Assembly (NCBI RefSeq): GCF_902497855.1 | Contig: NZ_CABVHU010000001.1 | Span: forward strand, 752,595 to 816,594 | Direction of reading: 5' to 3' | Length of the DNA: 64,000 bases | Origin: Pseudomonas fluorescens | Lineage (GTDB): Bacteria; Pseudomonadota; Gammaproteobacteria; Pseudomonadales; Pseudomonadaceae | The notes under the pieces: generated by a model | The model's input: the letters and a program-made list of their open reading frames with translations, nothing else | What the model was told of the DNA's origin: nothing | Databases searched by the model: none | Made by a program: the position numbers and the translations under genes | Shown here: one piece after another, positions 1 through 7,979 of the stretch | How the letters are laid out: each line of letters begins with the position of its first letter | How positions within the stretch are numbered: position 1 is the first letter of the stretch

Positions 1-1
1 C

Positions 2-181
2 TTGCTGAGCCTGAAGATCGTGTTGGCCTTGAGCATCATCGGCCATTACCTGTTGCTGGCGTACTGGCTGAAAAGCGCGCGGCTGACCGTTAGCCGCGCG
101 AGCTGGATTCGCCGCAGCATCCTTGGGCACATGGTGCTGATCGTGATCCTGGCCAAGACCATGTTCTATTGGCAGGGTTGA
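2..181 (+). CDS. C-terminal end of a small integral membrane protein (5' end outside window)
   Basis: The reading frame from position 2 to the TGA at 179-181 gives about 59 residues with two hydrophobic stretches (LKIVLALSIIGHYLLLAYWL and ILGHMVLIVILAKTMFYW) separated by a basic loop. This looks like the end of a multi-pass inner-membrane protein. The start lies outside the window and I do not recognise the family. It is followed by REP sequences and then the convergent ric gene. Confidence 0.55.
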   Translation: MLSLKIVLALSIIGHYLLLAYWLKSARLTVSRASWIRRSILGHMVLIVILAKTMFYWQG

Positions 182-213
182 TCGCGCTGGAAGATGTGTG
201 GGTCAGTTCATAC

Positions 214-360
214 TGTAGGAGCGAGCTTGCTCGCGATGGTCGTTAACGATAACGCGTGTTTACTGGTTAAACGCGGCGCTCTTGAGTCCATCGCGAGCAA
301 GCTCGCTCCTACAGGGGACGGTATTCCAATGTGGGAGCGAGCTTGCTCGCGAATGCGGCG
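214..360. repeat. REP palindromes (an inverted pair plus a third copy)
   Basis: An inverted pair (TGTAGGAGCGAGCTTGCTCG at 214 and its complement ending near 314) is followed by a further copy at 331-360. These are Pseudomonas repetitive extragenic palindromes of the GTGGGAGCGAGC class, lying between two convergent genes. Confidence 0.85.
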
Positions 361-374
361 TTACGGGTTGACGA

Positions 375-1049
375 TCAGTGAAGGGGTTTGAGGGCGTTGA
401 TGAACAGCACGTTGTTTTCCAGATGGATGTGTTGCATCAGGTCGTCCTTGAACTCCAGCAACCCGCGATAGAGCGCGCGCCAGGTGTTGCAGGCATCGGC
501 CGGTGGAATGATGTGGTTGGTCAGCAGCAGCAGCTGGTCCAGCGCCTGGCCATGTTGATCATGTTCGAAGCGCAGCACCTGGATCGGAGGCGCGGCCTGA
601 AGGCCGATGCCCTGTTGCAGCATCGGGAACAGCACTTGTTCCTCCTTGAGCATGTGCCCTTCGAGTTCCTGTTGCATGTCGGTCAGCAGATCGGCCAGGC
701 CATTGGGGCAGCTGCTGCGGGCGCCATGCACCTGCTCGACACGGCGAGCCAGGCGGATCAGTTCCGGCAGTTGCTCGCGGTGGCGGGCGTGATAGCGCGC
801 CAGGAGGTGGGCGATCAACGTCTCCGACGGTTCGTTGCGCCAGTCGTGCTGGGTGTCGCCGGCGTCTTGCAGGTCGTGCAGGGCATCGGCGATCAGCAGC
901 GGATCGAGATCCTTGCCAAGGGCCGCTTCGCGCAGGCTTTTATGCCCGCCGCAACAGAAGTCCAGTTTGAAGCTGTGAAAGATCCGGGTGGCGCCGGGAA
1001 TGTCGCAGGCCAGTTGGCCGAGGCTTTGTTCGAGCAGGGTCTGGCTCAT
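375..1049 (-). CDS. ric: Di-iron iron-sulfur cluster repair protein (RIC / DnrN / YtfE / NorA / ScdA family)
   Basis: The 224-aa product has an N-terminal ScdA_N domain with the motif DFCCGG (Cys32-Cys33) and a C-terminal hemerythrin-like domain rich in spaced His and Glu (ARYHARHREQ, EGHMLKEEQ, EHDQHG, HLENN) that would bind a di-iron centre. The family restores iron-sulfur clusters damaged by nitric oxide and is cytoplasmic. It is transcribed away from norR, as norA is in Ralstonia. A good -24/-12 promoter lies 43 bp upstream, with NorR boxes behind it, so NO-dependent sigma54 expression is likely. The length is normal for the family. Confidence 0.9.
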   Translation of the reverse strand: MSQTLLEQSLGQLACDIPGATRIFHSFKLDFCCGGHKSLREAALGKDLDPLLIADALHDLQDAGDTQHDWRNEPSETLIAHLLARYHARHREQLPELIRLARRVEQVHGARSSCPNGLADLLTDMQQELEGHMLKEEQVLFPMLQQGIGLQAAPPIQVLRFEHDQHGQALDQLLLLTNHIIPPADACNTWRALYRGLLEFKDDLMQHIHLENNVLFINALKPLH

Positions 1050-1091
1050 CAGGGGTTCCTTGTATGGATTTCAACGGTTCCCCAGGCTCGT

Positions 1092-1107
1092 TGCACCCGG
1101 CATGCCA
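1092..1107 (-). promoter_or_regulatory. Sigma54 (-24/-12) promoter of ric
   Basis: Read on the minus strand this is TGGCATGCCGGGTGCA: GG, ten bases, GC, the spacing required by RpoN. It ends 43 bp upstream of the ric ATG. NorR is a sigma54 activator and its boxes lie 41-112 bp further upstream. Confidence 0.75.
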
Positions 1108-1147
1108 TAGTCAACTGATTGAAAAGCATCGATGTTTTTTTAATTGT

Positions 1148-1160
1148 GGTGATAGTCACC
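1148..1160. promoter_or_regulatory. NorR box 1 (GGT-N7-ACC)
   Basis: GGTGATAGTCACC matches the GGT-N7-ACC core defined for NorR of Ralstonia. It is one of three such sites in the ric-norR intergenic region. Confidence 0.7.
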
Positions 1161-1172
1161 CTGACGCTTTAG

Positions 1173-1185
1173 GGTGAATCCAACC
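1173..1185. promoter_or_regulatory. NorR box 2 (GGT-N7-ACC)
   Basis: GGTGAATCCAACC, centred 25 bp from box 1. Confidence 0.65.
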
Positions 1186-1191
1186 AAAGAG

Positions 1192-1204
1192 GGTACTTAC
1201 TACC
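1192..1204. promoter_or_regulatory. NorR box 3 (GGT-N7-ACC), abutting the norR start
   Basis: GGTACTTACTACC is centred 19 bp from box 2 and ends on the base before the norR ATG. Occupancy would probably also repress norR itself. Confidence 0.6.
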
Positions 1205-2734
1205 ATGTTGCGTGAAAGCCTGGCGGCCGACCTGATTGTCGAGTTGCCCAATGCCGTACGGTTGCAACGACTGGTCCAGACCCTGCGCGAATACTTCAAC
1301 AGTGGCGCTGTGGGATTGTTGCGCCTGGATGACGACAGCCTCAGGCCGGTGGCGACCGTGGGGCTGGTGCATGAAGCCCTGGGGCGGCGCTTCGTCATCG
1401 CCCAGCATCCGCGACTGGCGGCGATCATGGCGTTCCGCGAGCCGGTCTGGTTCGAGCCCGACAGTCGCCTGCCGGATCCTTACGACGGCTTGCTCGACGG
1501 CCACGTCGGCGAACCGTTGCCGGTGCATGACTGCATGGGCGTGAGCCTGTACGTGGAAGGGCGGATCTGGGGCGCGATCACCCTCGATGCGCTGCACGCC
1601 GGAACCTTCGACAGCCAGGCCCGGGAGGAACTCAAGCGCTGCACGCTGCAGATCGAGGCCGCCGTGCGGGTGACCCGGCTCGAGCAGGAAAACCGCAGCT
1701 TGCGACTGTCCCGCAGCGATACCCTGGACCTGCGCATGCCCGTCGAGGAGGGCGAGATCCTCGGCCAGAGCGAGGTCTTGCATCAGCTGCTCAATGAGCT
1801 GGATGTGCTGGCCGACTCCGAACTGCCGGTGTTGCTGTTGGGCGAGACCGGCGTCGGCAAAGAGCTGTTCGCCCGGCGCTTGCACCGGCTTTCACGGCGC
1901 AACCACAAGCCGCTGATCCAGGTCAACTGCGCCGCCTTGCCGGAGTCGTTGGCGGAGAGTGAATTGTTCGGCCATGTCAAAGGCGCCTTTTCCGGCGCCA
2001 CCAGTGACCGAGCCGGACGCTTCGATGCGGCCAACGGCGGCACGCTGTTTCTCGACGAAGTCGGAGAGTTGCCCTTGGCGGTGCAGGCGAAGCTGTTGCG
2101 TACCTTGCAAAATGGCGAGATCCAGCGCCTGGGCGCCGACAAGCCGTTGCACGTCGATGTGCGCATCATCGCCGCCACCAACCGGCACCTGCCGGACAGC
2201 ATTCGCGAGGGCCTGTTCCGGGCCGACTTGTATCACCGGCTCTCGGTGTACCCGGTGCCGATTCCGCCCCTGCGCGAGCGGGGTAACGATGTGTTGATGC
2301 TGGCCGGGCATTTCCTTGAGCTCAACCGGGCGCGGCTCGGCCTGCGCGGCTTGCGCCTGTCGCCGCCGGCCGAGCGCGCGCTGCTGGCGTACACCTGGCC
2401 AGGCAACGTGCGGGAACTGGAGCATGTGATCAGTCGAGCCGCATTGAAGCAGCTGAGCCGAGGCAGCAGTCGCACCTTGATCATGACGCTGGAACCGGAA
2501 ATTCTCGATCTCGACAGTGCAATGGGGGCGCCGGGGGCGATGGTCGAGCCGCTTGAGGAGTTGATAGCCGATGCGCCGTTCCAGCCCTTGGGGGAAGCCG
2601 TGAACGATTACCAGCGCAAGAAAATCCTCCAGGCCCTGGCCCTGTCCGGGGAAAACTGGGCCAGCGCCGCGCGGATCCTGGAAGTCGATCCGAGCAATCT
2701 GCACAAACTGGCGCGGCGCCTGCGGCTCAAGTAA
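1205..2734 (+). CDS. norR: NorR, nitric-oxide-responsive sigma54-dependent transcriptional activator
   Basis: The 509-aa product has an N-terminal GAF domain (about 20-160) that in NorR holds a non-haem iron sensing NO; a DPYDGL segment and Cys110 fall in the iron-ligand region. An AAA+ domain follows, with Walker A GETGVGKE (213-220), GAFSGA (260-265, the sigma54 contact loop, Ser where E. coli NorR has Thr) and Walker B LFLDEV (281-286). A Fis-type helix-turn-helix is at the C-terminus (NWASAARILEVDPSNLHKLA). It is divergent from ric, its probable target. P. aeruginosa FhpR is the same family. Confidence 0.92.
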   Translation: MLRESLAADLIVELPNAVRLQRLVQTLREYFNSGAVGLLRLDDDSLRPVATVGLVHEALGRRFVIAQHPRLAAIMAFREPVWFEPDSRLPDPYDGLLDGHVGEPLPVHDCMGVSLYVEGRIWGAITLDALHAGTFDSQAREELKRCTLQIEAAVRVTRLEQENRSLRLSRSDTLDLRMPVEEGEILGQSEVLHQLLNELDVLADSELPVLLLGETGVGKELFARRLHRLSRRNHKPLIQVNCAALPESLAESELFGHVKGAFSGATSDRAGRFDAANGGTLFLDEVGELPLAVQAKLLRTLQNGEIQRLGADKPLHVDVRIIAATNRHLPDSIREGLFRADLYHRLSVYPVPIPPLRERGNDVLMLAGHFLELNRARLGLRGLRLSPPAERALLAYTWPGNVRELEHVISRAALKQLSRGSSRTLIMTLEPEILDLDSAMGAPGAMVEPLEELIADAPFQPLGEAVNDYQRKKILQALALSGENWASAARILEVDPSNLHKLARRLRLK

Positions 2735-2743
2735 TCGACAGTG

Positions 2744-2757
2744 TTGATGGCGGTCAA
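2744..2757 (+). promoter_or_regulatory. ANR/DNR box upstream of pdxH-like gene
   Basis: TTGATGGCGGTCAA fits the FNR-family consensus TTGAY-N4-RTCAA exactly. It is 56 bp upstream of the chosen ATG (2813). Confidence 0.65.
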
Positions 2758-2812
2758 GGTGGTTTTGCGCAGTGCCTCGCACACTGCGCAGAACCCTTCG
2801 GAGATCGATGTC

Positions 2813-3460
2813 ATGCCCCTGTCCCTGGCTCAATTGCGTCGTAACTACACCCTTCATGGCCTGCAAGACGAAGCGGCGCCGGAGGATCCGCTGGCGATGT
2901 TCCGGCAATGGCTGCAACAGGCCCGCGACACCGAGTGCGCGCCGGTCGAGGCCAATAGCATGGTGCTGGCGACGGTCGACAGCGACGGACGACCGCACTG
3001 CCGGGTGCTGCTGCTCAAGGGGCTGAGCGATGAAGGCTTTACTTTTTTCGGCAATTACCAGAGCGACAAGGGCCAGCAACTGGCCGCAAATCCCCATGCC
3101 GCGATGACTTTCTTCTGGCCGGGACTGGAACGGCAGGTGCGCATCGAAGGCCAGGTGTCCAGGCTCGACCCGCAGCTCTCTGACGCGTACTTCGATTCCC
3201 GCCCGGTGGCCAGCCGCCTCGGCGCCTGGGCTTCACCGCAAAGCCGACCGCTGGCCAGTCGCGCAGCCCTTGAATCCATGCTGGCGCACACCATCAAACG
3301 CTTCGTCGGCCACAGCGTCTCGCGGCCTGAGCATTGGGGCGGCTACTGCCTGCACCCGAACCGGCTCGAGTTTTGGCAGGGCCGTGCCGATCGGTTGCAT
3401 GACCGGCTCGATTACCGGTTGCGCGATGGCGTGTGGCAGCGGACTCGCCTGGCGCCTTGA
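2813..3460 (+). CDS. pdxH: Pyridoxamine/pyridoxine 5'-phosphate oxidase (PdxH family)
   Basis: This 215-aa FMN flavoprotein oxidises PNP or PMP to pyridoxal 5'-phosphate using O2. The family core is complete: [20 protein letters not shown] (FMN binding), [11 protein letters not shown], the C-terminal [19 protein letters not shown] substrate/FMN segment, and an RTRLAP end. The ATG at 2813 gives the normal family length; upstream in-frame codons are not PdxH-like. The gene stands alone between norR and moaB, behind an ANR/DNR box, which is odd for an O2-using enzyme. It may be a second copy of pdxH, since I would expect the housekeeping gene elsewhere in the genome. Confidence 0.85.
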   Translation: MPLSLAQLRRNYTLHGLQDEAAPEDPLAMFRQWLQQARDTECAPVEANSMVLATVDSDGRPHCRVLLLKGLSDEGFTFFGNYQSDKGQQLAANPHAAMTFFWPGLERQVRIEGQVSRLDPQLSDAYFDSRPVASRLGAWASPQSRPLASRAALESMLAHTIKRFVGHSVSRPEHWGGYCLHPNRLEFWQGRADRLHDRLDYRLRDGVWQRTRLAP

Positions 3461-3485
3461 GCAGATCGGCTAGCAATAGAGAACA

Positions 3486-3576
3486 CTGTGGGAGCGAGCC
3501 TGCTCGCGAATGCGGTGTGTCAGTCCCATCAGTTTCGACTGACACACCGCATTCGCGAGCAGGCTCGCTCCCACAG
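3486..3576. repeat. REP doublet forming a perfect 39-bp inverted repeat
   Basis: The arms at 3486-3524 and 3538-3576 are exact reverse complements with a 13-bp loop. Each arm begins CTGTGGGAGCGAGCCTGCTC. Its place just after pdxH could also let it stop transcription or protect mRNA 3' ends. Confidence 0.9.
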
Positions 3577-3610
3577 GTTTTGTGCCTGACGCATTATCCG
3601 TATTGCCCTG

Positions 3611-3624
3611 TGGAGGTACCTCCA
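3611..3624. promoter_or_regulatory. Palindrome with two overlapping NarL-type heptamers upstream of moaB
   Basis: TGGAGGTACCTCCA contains TACCTCC on both strands, sharing the central TA. The heptamer is the same one found in the clean 7-2-7 NarL site at 13838. The arrangement is not the canonical 7-2-7, so NarL binding is an inference. Confidence 0.4.
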
Positions 3625-3696
3625 ACGAGGAATAGGCCCGCGCGCCATTCCGGTTCAGGCTTCGGGCCATACCCTCATCTACGGGAAGACCTGGAC

Positions 3697-4251
3697 ATGG
3701 CCCATCTGGCGCAACGTACTTTCGAACCCCTGAACATCGCCGTGCTGACCATCAGCGATACGCGCACCTTCGACACCGACAGCTCGGGACAGACCCTGAC
3801 CGATTTGCTGCAGACCGCCGGGCACGTACTGATCGATCGCGACCTGGTCAAGGACGACGTTTATCAGATCCGCGCCAAGGTCTCCCAGTGGATCGCCGAC
3901 CCCCGGGTGCAAGTGATCCTGATGACCGGCGGCACCGGTTTCACCGCTCGCGACAACACGCCGCAAGCGGTGTTGCCGTTACTGGACAAACACGTGGACG
4001 GCTTCGGTGAACTGTTCCGCCAGGTGTCGCTGGCGGAGATCGGCATGTCCAGCCTGCAGTCCCGGGCGCTGGCCGGGATGAGCAACGGCGTGCTGGTGTG
4101 CTGTGTGCCGGGTTCGCCGGGGGCCTGCCGCACCGCCTGGAACCAGATCCTGCTCGAACAGCTGGACAGCCGCACCGGCCCGTGCAACTTCGCTCCACAT
4201 CTGAAGCCGCAGGCACAACAACTGATCGACGCCTGCGAGACACGCCCATGA
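3697..4251 (+). CDS. moaB: Molybdenum cofactor biosynthesis protein B (MoaB)
   Basis: The 184-aa product belongs to the MoaB/MogA family, which adenylylates molybdopterin for molybdenum insertion. The MoCF-binding motifs are clear: TISDTR near the N-terminus, LMTGGTGFTARDNTP in the middle, and VCCVPGSPGACR. The ATG at 3697 starts the family-like sequence; upstream codons run through the REP region. It overlaps moeA by ATGA, so the two are translationally coupled. P. aeruginosa has the same moaB1-moeA1-ubiU-ubiV-ubiT order. The cofactor serves nitrate reductase NarG encoded downstream. Confidence 0.92.
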   Translation: MAHLAQRTFEPLNIAVLTISDTRTFDTDSSGQTLTDLLQTAGHVLIDRDLVKDDVYQIRAKVSQWIADPRVQVILMTGGTGFTARDNTPQAVLPLLDKHVDGFGELFRQVSLAEIGMSSLQSRALAGMSNGVLVCCVPGSPGACRTAWNQILLEQLDSRTGPCNFAPHLKPQAQQLIDACETRP

Positions 4252-5483
4252 GCGCCCGGGTGTGCGACCTCGGCAGTCTGATGCCGGTGGACGAGGCCAT
4301 CCGCCGTCTGCTGGATCAGGCACCGCCGCCGCCCCCGGGGCAGATGATCGATCTGGATCAGGCCCTGGGCCGGGTACTGGCGTGCGATATTCATTCCCCG
4401 GTGAACCTGCCGGCCTGGGACAACAGCGCCATGGACGGATACGCCCTCAGGGCCGCCGACCTGCCGGCGGAGGGTGGCTGGCTGGCGCTTGGCGGGCGAA
4501 TTGCCGCGGGCGACCAAGCCTGTTCACCCTTGCTCGCGCAACAGACGGTGCAGATCTTCACCGGAGCGCCATTGCCCTCGGGTGCCGATACGGTGGTGCC
4601 GCAAGAGCGCTGCCGGGTAGAAGGCGAGCGCGTGCGTTTCCCGGCGGTGGGCCTTGGCGATCACGTGCGCAGGCTGGGCGAGGAAGTCCGCCGCGGCGAC
4701 CTGTTGCTCCAGGCCGGCAAACGCCTGCGCGCCCAGGAAGTGGGCTTGCTGGCCGGCGCCGGTATCGCCCGGGTCGAGGTCTACCGGCCGCTGCAGGTGT
4801 GCCTGCTCAGCAGTGGCAATGAGCTGCGCGAGCCGGGCGAGGCCTTGGCACCGGGGCAGATCTACAACAGCAATCGCCATTGCCTGGCCGCGTTATTGCG
4901 CGGCTGGGGTGTCGAGGTGCACGACTATGGCGTCATGGCCGATGAGTTGGCGGCCAGTCGACACGCGTTGAGCCTGGCCTCTTCGGAATGTGACCTGCTG
5001 CTCAGCTCCGGGGGCGTCTCGGTCGGTGAGGAGGATCATCTCAAACAGGCGATCGAGGAACTGGGTCGCATCGATTTCTGGCGCCTGGCCATCCAGCCGG
5101 GCAAACCGCTGGCCTTCGGTGAAGTGGCCGGCAAACCCTGGATCGGCATGCCGGGCAATCCTTCGGCGGCGCTGATTACCGCGTTGGTGGTGGTGCGTCC
5201 GTTGCTGCTTCGGGCCCAGGGGGTGACTGATGTGTTGCCGCTGCCATTGAGCGTACCGGCCGGGTTCGACTGGCTGCTGCGCAACAAGCGTCGGCAGTAT
5301 TTGCGGGCACGGCTGACCCCCGGCGCTGACGGCCAGTTGCGCGTGGAGCTGCACCCGCAGCAAAGCTCGGCGATGTTGACGGCCGCCTGTTGGGCCGACG
5401 GCCTGGCGGTGATCGAGTGCGAACAGCAAGTGCTAAAGCACGACAACGTGATGTTCCTGTCCTTCGCCGACCTGATGCATTGA
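4248..5483 (+). CDS. moeA: Molybdopterin molybdenumtransferase MoeA
   Basis: The 411-aa enzyme inserts molybdenum into adenylylated molybdopterin, the last step after MoaB/MogA. Visible motifs are PAWDNSAMDGYA near the N-terminus, IFTGAPLPSGADTVVPQE, the MoCF domain with LSSGNEL and LLLSSGGVSVGEEDHL, and GKPWIGMPGNPSAAL. The ATG overlaps the moaB stop (ATGA). Full family length, soluble. An ANR/DNR box for the next operon begins only 7 bp after its stop. Confidence 0.93.
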   Translation: MSARVCDLGSLMPVDEAIRRLLDQAPPPPPGQMIDLDQALGRVLACDIHSPVNLPAWDNSAMDGYALRAADLPAEGGWLALGGRIAAGDQACSPLLAQQTVQIFTGAPLPSGADTVVPQERCRVEGERVRFPAVGLGDHVRRLGEEVRRGDLLLQAGKRLRAQEVGLLAGAGIARVEVYRPLQVCLLSSGNELREPGEALAPGQIYNSNRHCLAALLRGWGVEVHDYGVMADELAASRHALSLASSECDLLLSSGGVSVGEEDHLKQAIEELGRIDFWRLAIQPGKPLAFGEVAGKPWIGMPGNPSAALITALVVVRPLLLRAQGVTDVLPLPLSVPAGFDWLLRNKRRQYLRARLTPGADGQLRVELHPQQSSAMLTAACWADGLAVIECEQQVLKHDNVMFLSFADLMH

Positions 5484-5489
5484 GGGCAA

Positions 5490-5503
5490 TTGATTGCCGT
5501 CAA
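5490..5503 (+). promoter_or_regulatory. ANR/DNR box of ubiUVT
   Basis: TTGATTGCCGTCAA is a perfect consensus match. A -10-like TAGACT at 5525-5530 lies where a class II FNR-type promoter (box centred at -41.5) needs it. ubiU starts at 5606. Confidence 0.8.
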
Positions 5504-5605
5504 GGCCATGGCTGCCGGTCTCGCTAGACTGGCAGCGCCTTTTTCGCCCGGTGCGCCACAGGCGTCGATGGACGGGCGAGACGCGATTTCCCATGAGGAT
5601 TACCC

Positions 5606-6601
5606 ATGCAACTGGTCTGCCCGGCAGGGAACCTGCCTGCGCTTAAAGCGGCGGTGCGCCAAGGCGCGGATGCCGTCTATGTCGGCTTTCGCGATGACAC
5701 CAATGCCCGGCATTTCGCCGGGCTGAACATGGACGACAAGCAGTTCGACGCCGCGGTCGCCCACATCCGCCAGCATCAGCGCAAACTCTACGTCGCGGTC
5801 AACACCTACCCGCAACCCAAGGGCTGGGAGCGTTGGCAGCGGGCGGTGGATCGCGCCGCCGATTTCGGTGTGGATGCCTTGATCGCCGCCGACCCCGGGG
5901 TGCTCAACTATGCCAGCCAGCGCCATCCGCAACTGGCGTTGCACCTGTCGGTCCAGGGCTCGGCGACCCATGCCGCGGCGCTGCAATTCTATGCGCAGCG
6001 CTACGGCATCCGGCGCGCGGTGCTGCCACGGGTGTTGTCCCTGGCGCAGGTTCGCCAGGTCGCCGCCAGCAGCCCGGTACCCATCGAAGTCTTTGGTTTC
6101 GGCAGCCTGTGCATCATGGCCGAAGGGCGTTGCCATCTGTCTTCCTACATTACCGGCGAGTCGCCGAACCTGTGCGGGGTCTGTTCGCCGGCCAAGGCGG
6201 TGCGCTGGAGCGAAGACGCCGAAGGCTTGAGCGCACGCCTCAGTGAAGTGTTGATCGACCGCTATACCCCCGACGAACCGGCCGGTTACCCGACCCTGTG
6301 CAAAGGCCGCTTCCTGGTCGGCGGCAAACGCTTCCATGCCCTGGAGGAACCCACCAGCCTCGACACCCTGGACCTGCTGCCGGAGTTGACGGCCATCGGC
6401 GTCGAAGCGGTCAAAATCGAGGGCCGCCAACGCAGCCCGGCCTATGTCGAACAAGTCACCCGCGTCTGGCGTGCGGCACTCGATGCCCACCGTGGCGCGC
6501 CGGCCAGTTTTCGGGTCAAGGACGAATGGCGCCGGGTGCTGGCCGGTCTTTCCGAAGGCAGCCAGACCACCCTGGGTGCTTATCATCGATCATGGCAATG
6601 A
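5606..6601 (+). CDS. ubiU: UbiU, O2-independent ubiquinone hydroxylation protein (peptidase U32 family)
   Basis: The 331-aa product is a member of the U32/YhbU family. In E. coli, UbiU binds a 4Fe-4S cluster and works with UbiV to hydroxylate ubiquinone precursors without O2, using prephenate. The four E. coli cluster ligands are at the same positions here: Cys169, Cys176, Cys193 and Cys232. The N-terminus (CPAGNLPALKAAVRQGADAV) is typical. It heads the ubiUVT operon behind an ANR/DNR box, so it supplies quinone during denitrifying growth. Confidence 0.93.
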   Translation: MQLVCPAGNLPALKAAVRQGADAVYVGFRDDTNARHFAGLNMDDKQFDAAVAHIRQHQRKLYVAVNTYPQPKGWERWQRAVDRAADFGVDALIAADPGVLNYASQRHPQLALHLSVQGSATHAAALQFYAQRYGIRRAVLPRVLSLAQVRQVAASSPVPIEVFGFGSLCIMAEGRCHLSSYITGESPNLCGVCSPAKAVRWSEDAEGLSARLSEVLIDRYTPDEPAGYPTLCKGRFLVGGKRFHALEEPTSLDTLDLLPELTAIGVEAVKIEGRQRSPAYVEQVTRVWRAALDAHRGAPASFRVKDEWRRVLAGLSEGSQTTLGAYHRSWQ

Positions 6602-6611
6602 GGGACGGCAC

Positions 6612-7502
6612 ATGAAGCTCAGCCTTGGACCTGTCCTGTTTTACTGGGACAAACAGCAACTCAGTCAGTTTTACGCCGAGATGTCGGCCTTGCCCCTGGA
6701 CGTGATTTACCTGGGGGAAACCGTGTGCTCCAAACGCCGGTCCTTTTCCCTGGATCAATGGCTGGGATTGGGGCGCGAACTACAGGAATGCAGCCAGGCA
6801 CAGTTGGTGATCTCCAGCCTGACCCTGATCGAGGCGGCGTCCGAACTCTCCAGCCTGCGCCGGCTCTGCGACAACGGTCAGTTGCTGGTGGAGGCCAACG
6901 ACATGGGCGCGGTGCAGTTGCTGGCCGAGCGCAAGCTGCCGTTCGTGGGCGGCCCGGCGCTGAATCTGTACAACGGTCATGCACTGGCGCAACTGTTGGA
7001 CAGCGGCATGATCCGTTGGGTACCGCCGGTGGAATGCTCGGCGGCGCTGATCGGCGATGTGCTTGGCCAGGTGCGGGAACTGGGGCGTGCGGTGCCGCAA
7101 GTTGAAATTTTCGCTTATGGGCATTTGCCCTTGGCCTATTCCGCACGCTGCTTCACGGCTCGGGCGGAAAACAAGCCCAAGGACGACTGCCAGTTTTGCT
7201 GCATCAACTACCCCGATGGCCTGGCGTTGACCAGTCAGGAAGGGCAGGCGTTGTTCACCATCAACGGCATTCAAACGATGTCGGCCGAGGTGACCAATCT
7301 GCTGGCGGATTACGCCGGGCTGGTGGCCTGCGGTGCCGATCTGTTGCGCCTGAGCCCGCGGGCTGAAGGCATGGCCGAGGTGGTTGCCGCCTATCAGCGG
7401 GTTCGTCTGGGCGAGATGCCGCCGTTGTTCGTCGAAGGTTGCAATGGTTATTGGCATGGCCAGGCCGGCATGTTGCGCGTCGAGGAGGTCGGCCTGTGTT
7501 GA
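6612..7502 (+). CDS. ubiV: UbiV, O2-independent ubiquinone hydroxylation protein
   Basis: The 296-aa YhbV-family protein is the partner of UbiU. The four cluster cysteines match E. coli positions: Cys39 (GETVCSKRR), Cys180 (SARCFTA), Cys193 and Cys197 (CQFCC). ATG 6612 lies 10 bp after ubiU and starts the family sequence (MKLSLGPVLFYW). Its stop overlaps the ubiT start. Cytoplasmic, anaerobic role. Confidence 0.93.
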   Translation: MKLSLGPVLFYWDKQQLSQFYAEMSALPLDVIYLGETVCSKRRSFSLDQWLGLGRELQECSQAQLVISSLTLIEAASELSSLRRLCDNGQLLVEANDMGAVQLLAERKLPFVGGPALNLYNGHALAQLLDSGMIRWVPPVECSAALIGDVLGQVRELGRAVPQVEIFAYGHLPLAYSARCFTARAENKPKDDCQFCCINYPDGLALTSQEGQALFTINGIQTMSAEVTNLLADYAGLVACGADLLRLSPRAEGMAEVVAAYQRVRLGEMPPLFVEGCNGYWHGQAGMLRVEEVGLC

Positions 7503-7966
7503 ATCGTAAAAAGTGGTTGTTGAAAGGTGCCGACCGGTTATTGCCGCTGGTGCGTCGAGTGCCCTTTGCGGTGCAGCGCCTGGCGTTGCAGCAGGCGCTC
7601 AATCGCTGTCTGGCCGAGCCGTTGCGCGAGGGCGAATTTGAAGTGTTGCGCGGGCGCTGGCTGTGCCTGCGGATTCCGGATCTGGGTTTGTCCTGGTACT
7701 TGACGCTCAGCCGGGAAGGCTTGCGGATTGCCGGGCATGCCCCGGCGGATGTGACCATCAGCGGCAATTGGCGCGAGTTTCTGCTGCTGGCCAGCCGTCA
7801 GGAAGACCCGGACACGCTGTTCTTTCGCCGGCGCCTGGTGATCGAGGGTGATACCGAGCTGGGGCTGGCGTTGAAGAACCTGATCGACAGCCTGGATCCT
7901 GATGTGTTGCCTGTGTGGTTGTGGCGCAATCTGGAGCGGGCGGGGAAGGGCTTGGCGGCAGGTTGA
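7496..7966 (+). CDS. ubiT: UbiT, SCP2-domain ubiquinone biosynthesis accessory protein
   Basis: The 156-aa product has an SCP2 sterol-carrier-type fold (ISGNWREFLLLASRQEDPDTLFF and RLVIEGDTELGL segments), the anaerobic counterpart of UbiJ that presents lipid intermediates. I chose GTG 7496, which overlaps the ubiV stop (7500-7502) and follows the RBS GAGGAGG with 8-bp spacing. It is the last gene before the REP tandem array. Confidence 0.88.
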   Translation: MLNRKKWLLKGADRLLPLVRRVPFAVQRLALQQALNRCLAEPLREGEFEVLRGRWLCLRIPDLGLSWYLTLSREGLRIAGHAPADVTISGNWREFLLLASRQEDPDTLFFRRRLVIEGDTELGLALKNLIDSLDPDVLPVWLWRNLERAGKGLAAG

Positions 7967-7979
7967 CCAACACATAACC

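Noticed and set aside
378..1118. 246-codon plus-strand frame over ric
   Set aside because: It is antisense to the well-conserved ric gene and covers its promoter; the translation is Gln/Ala/Val-rich without motifs.
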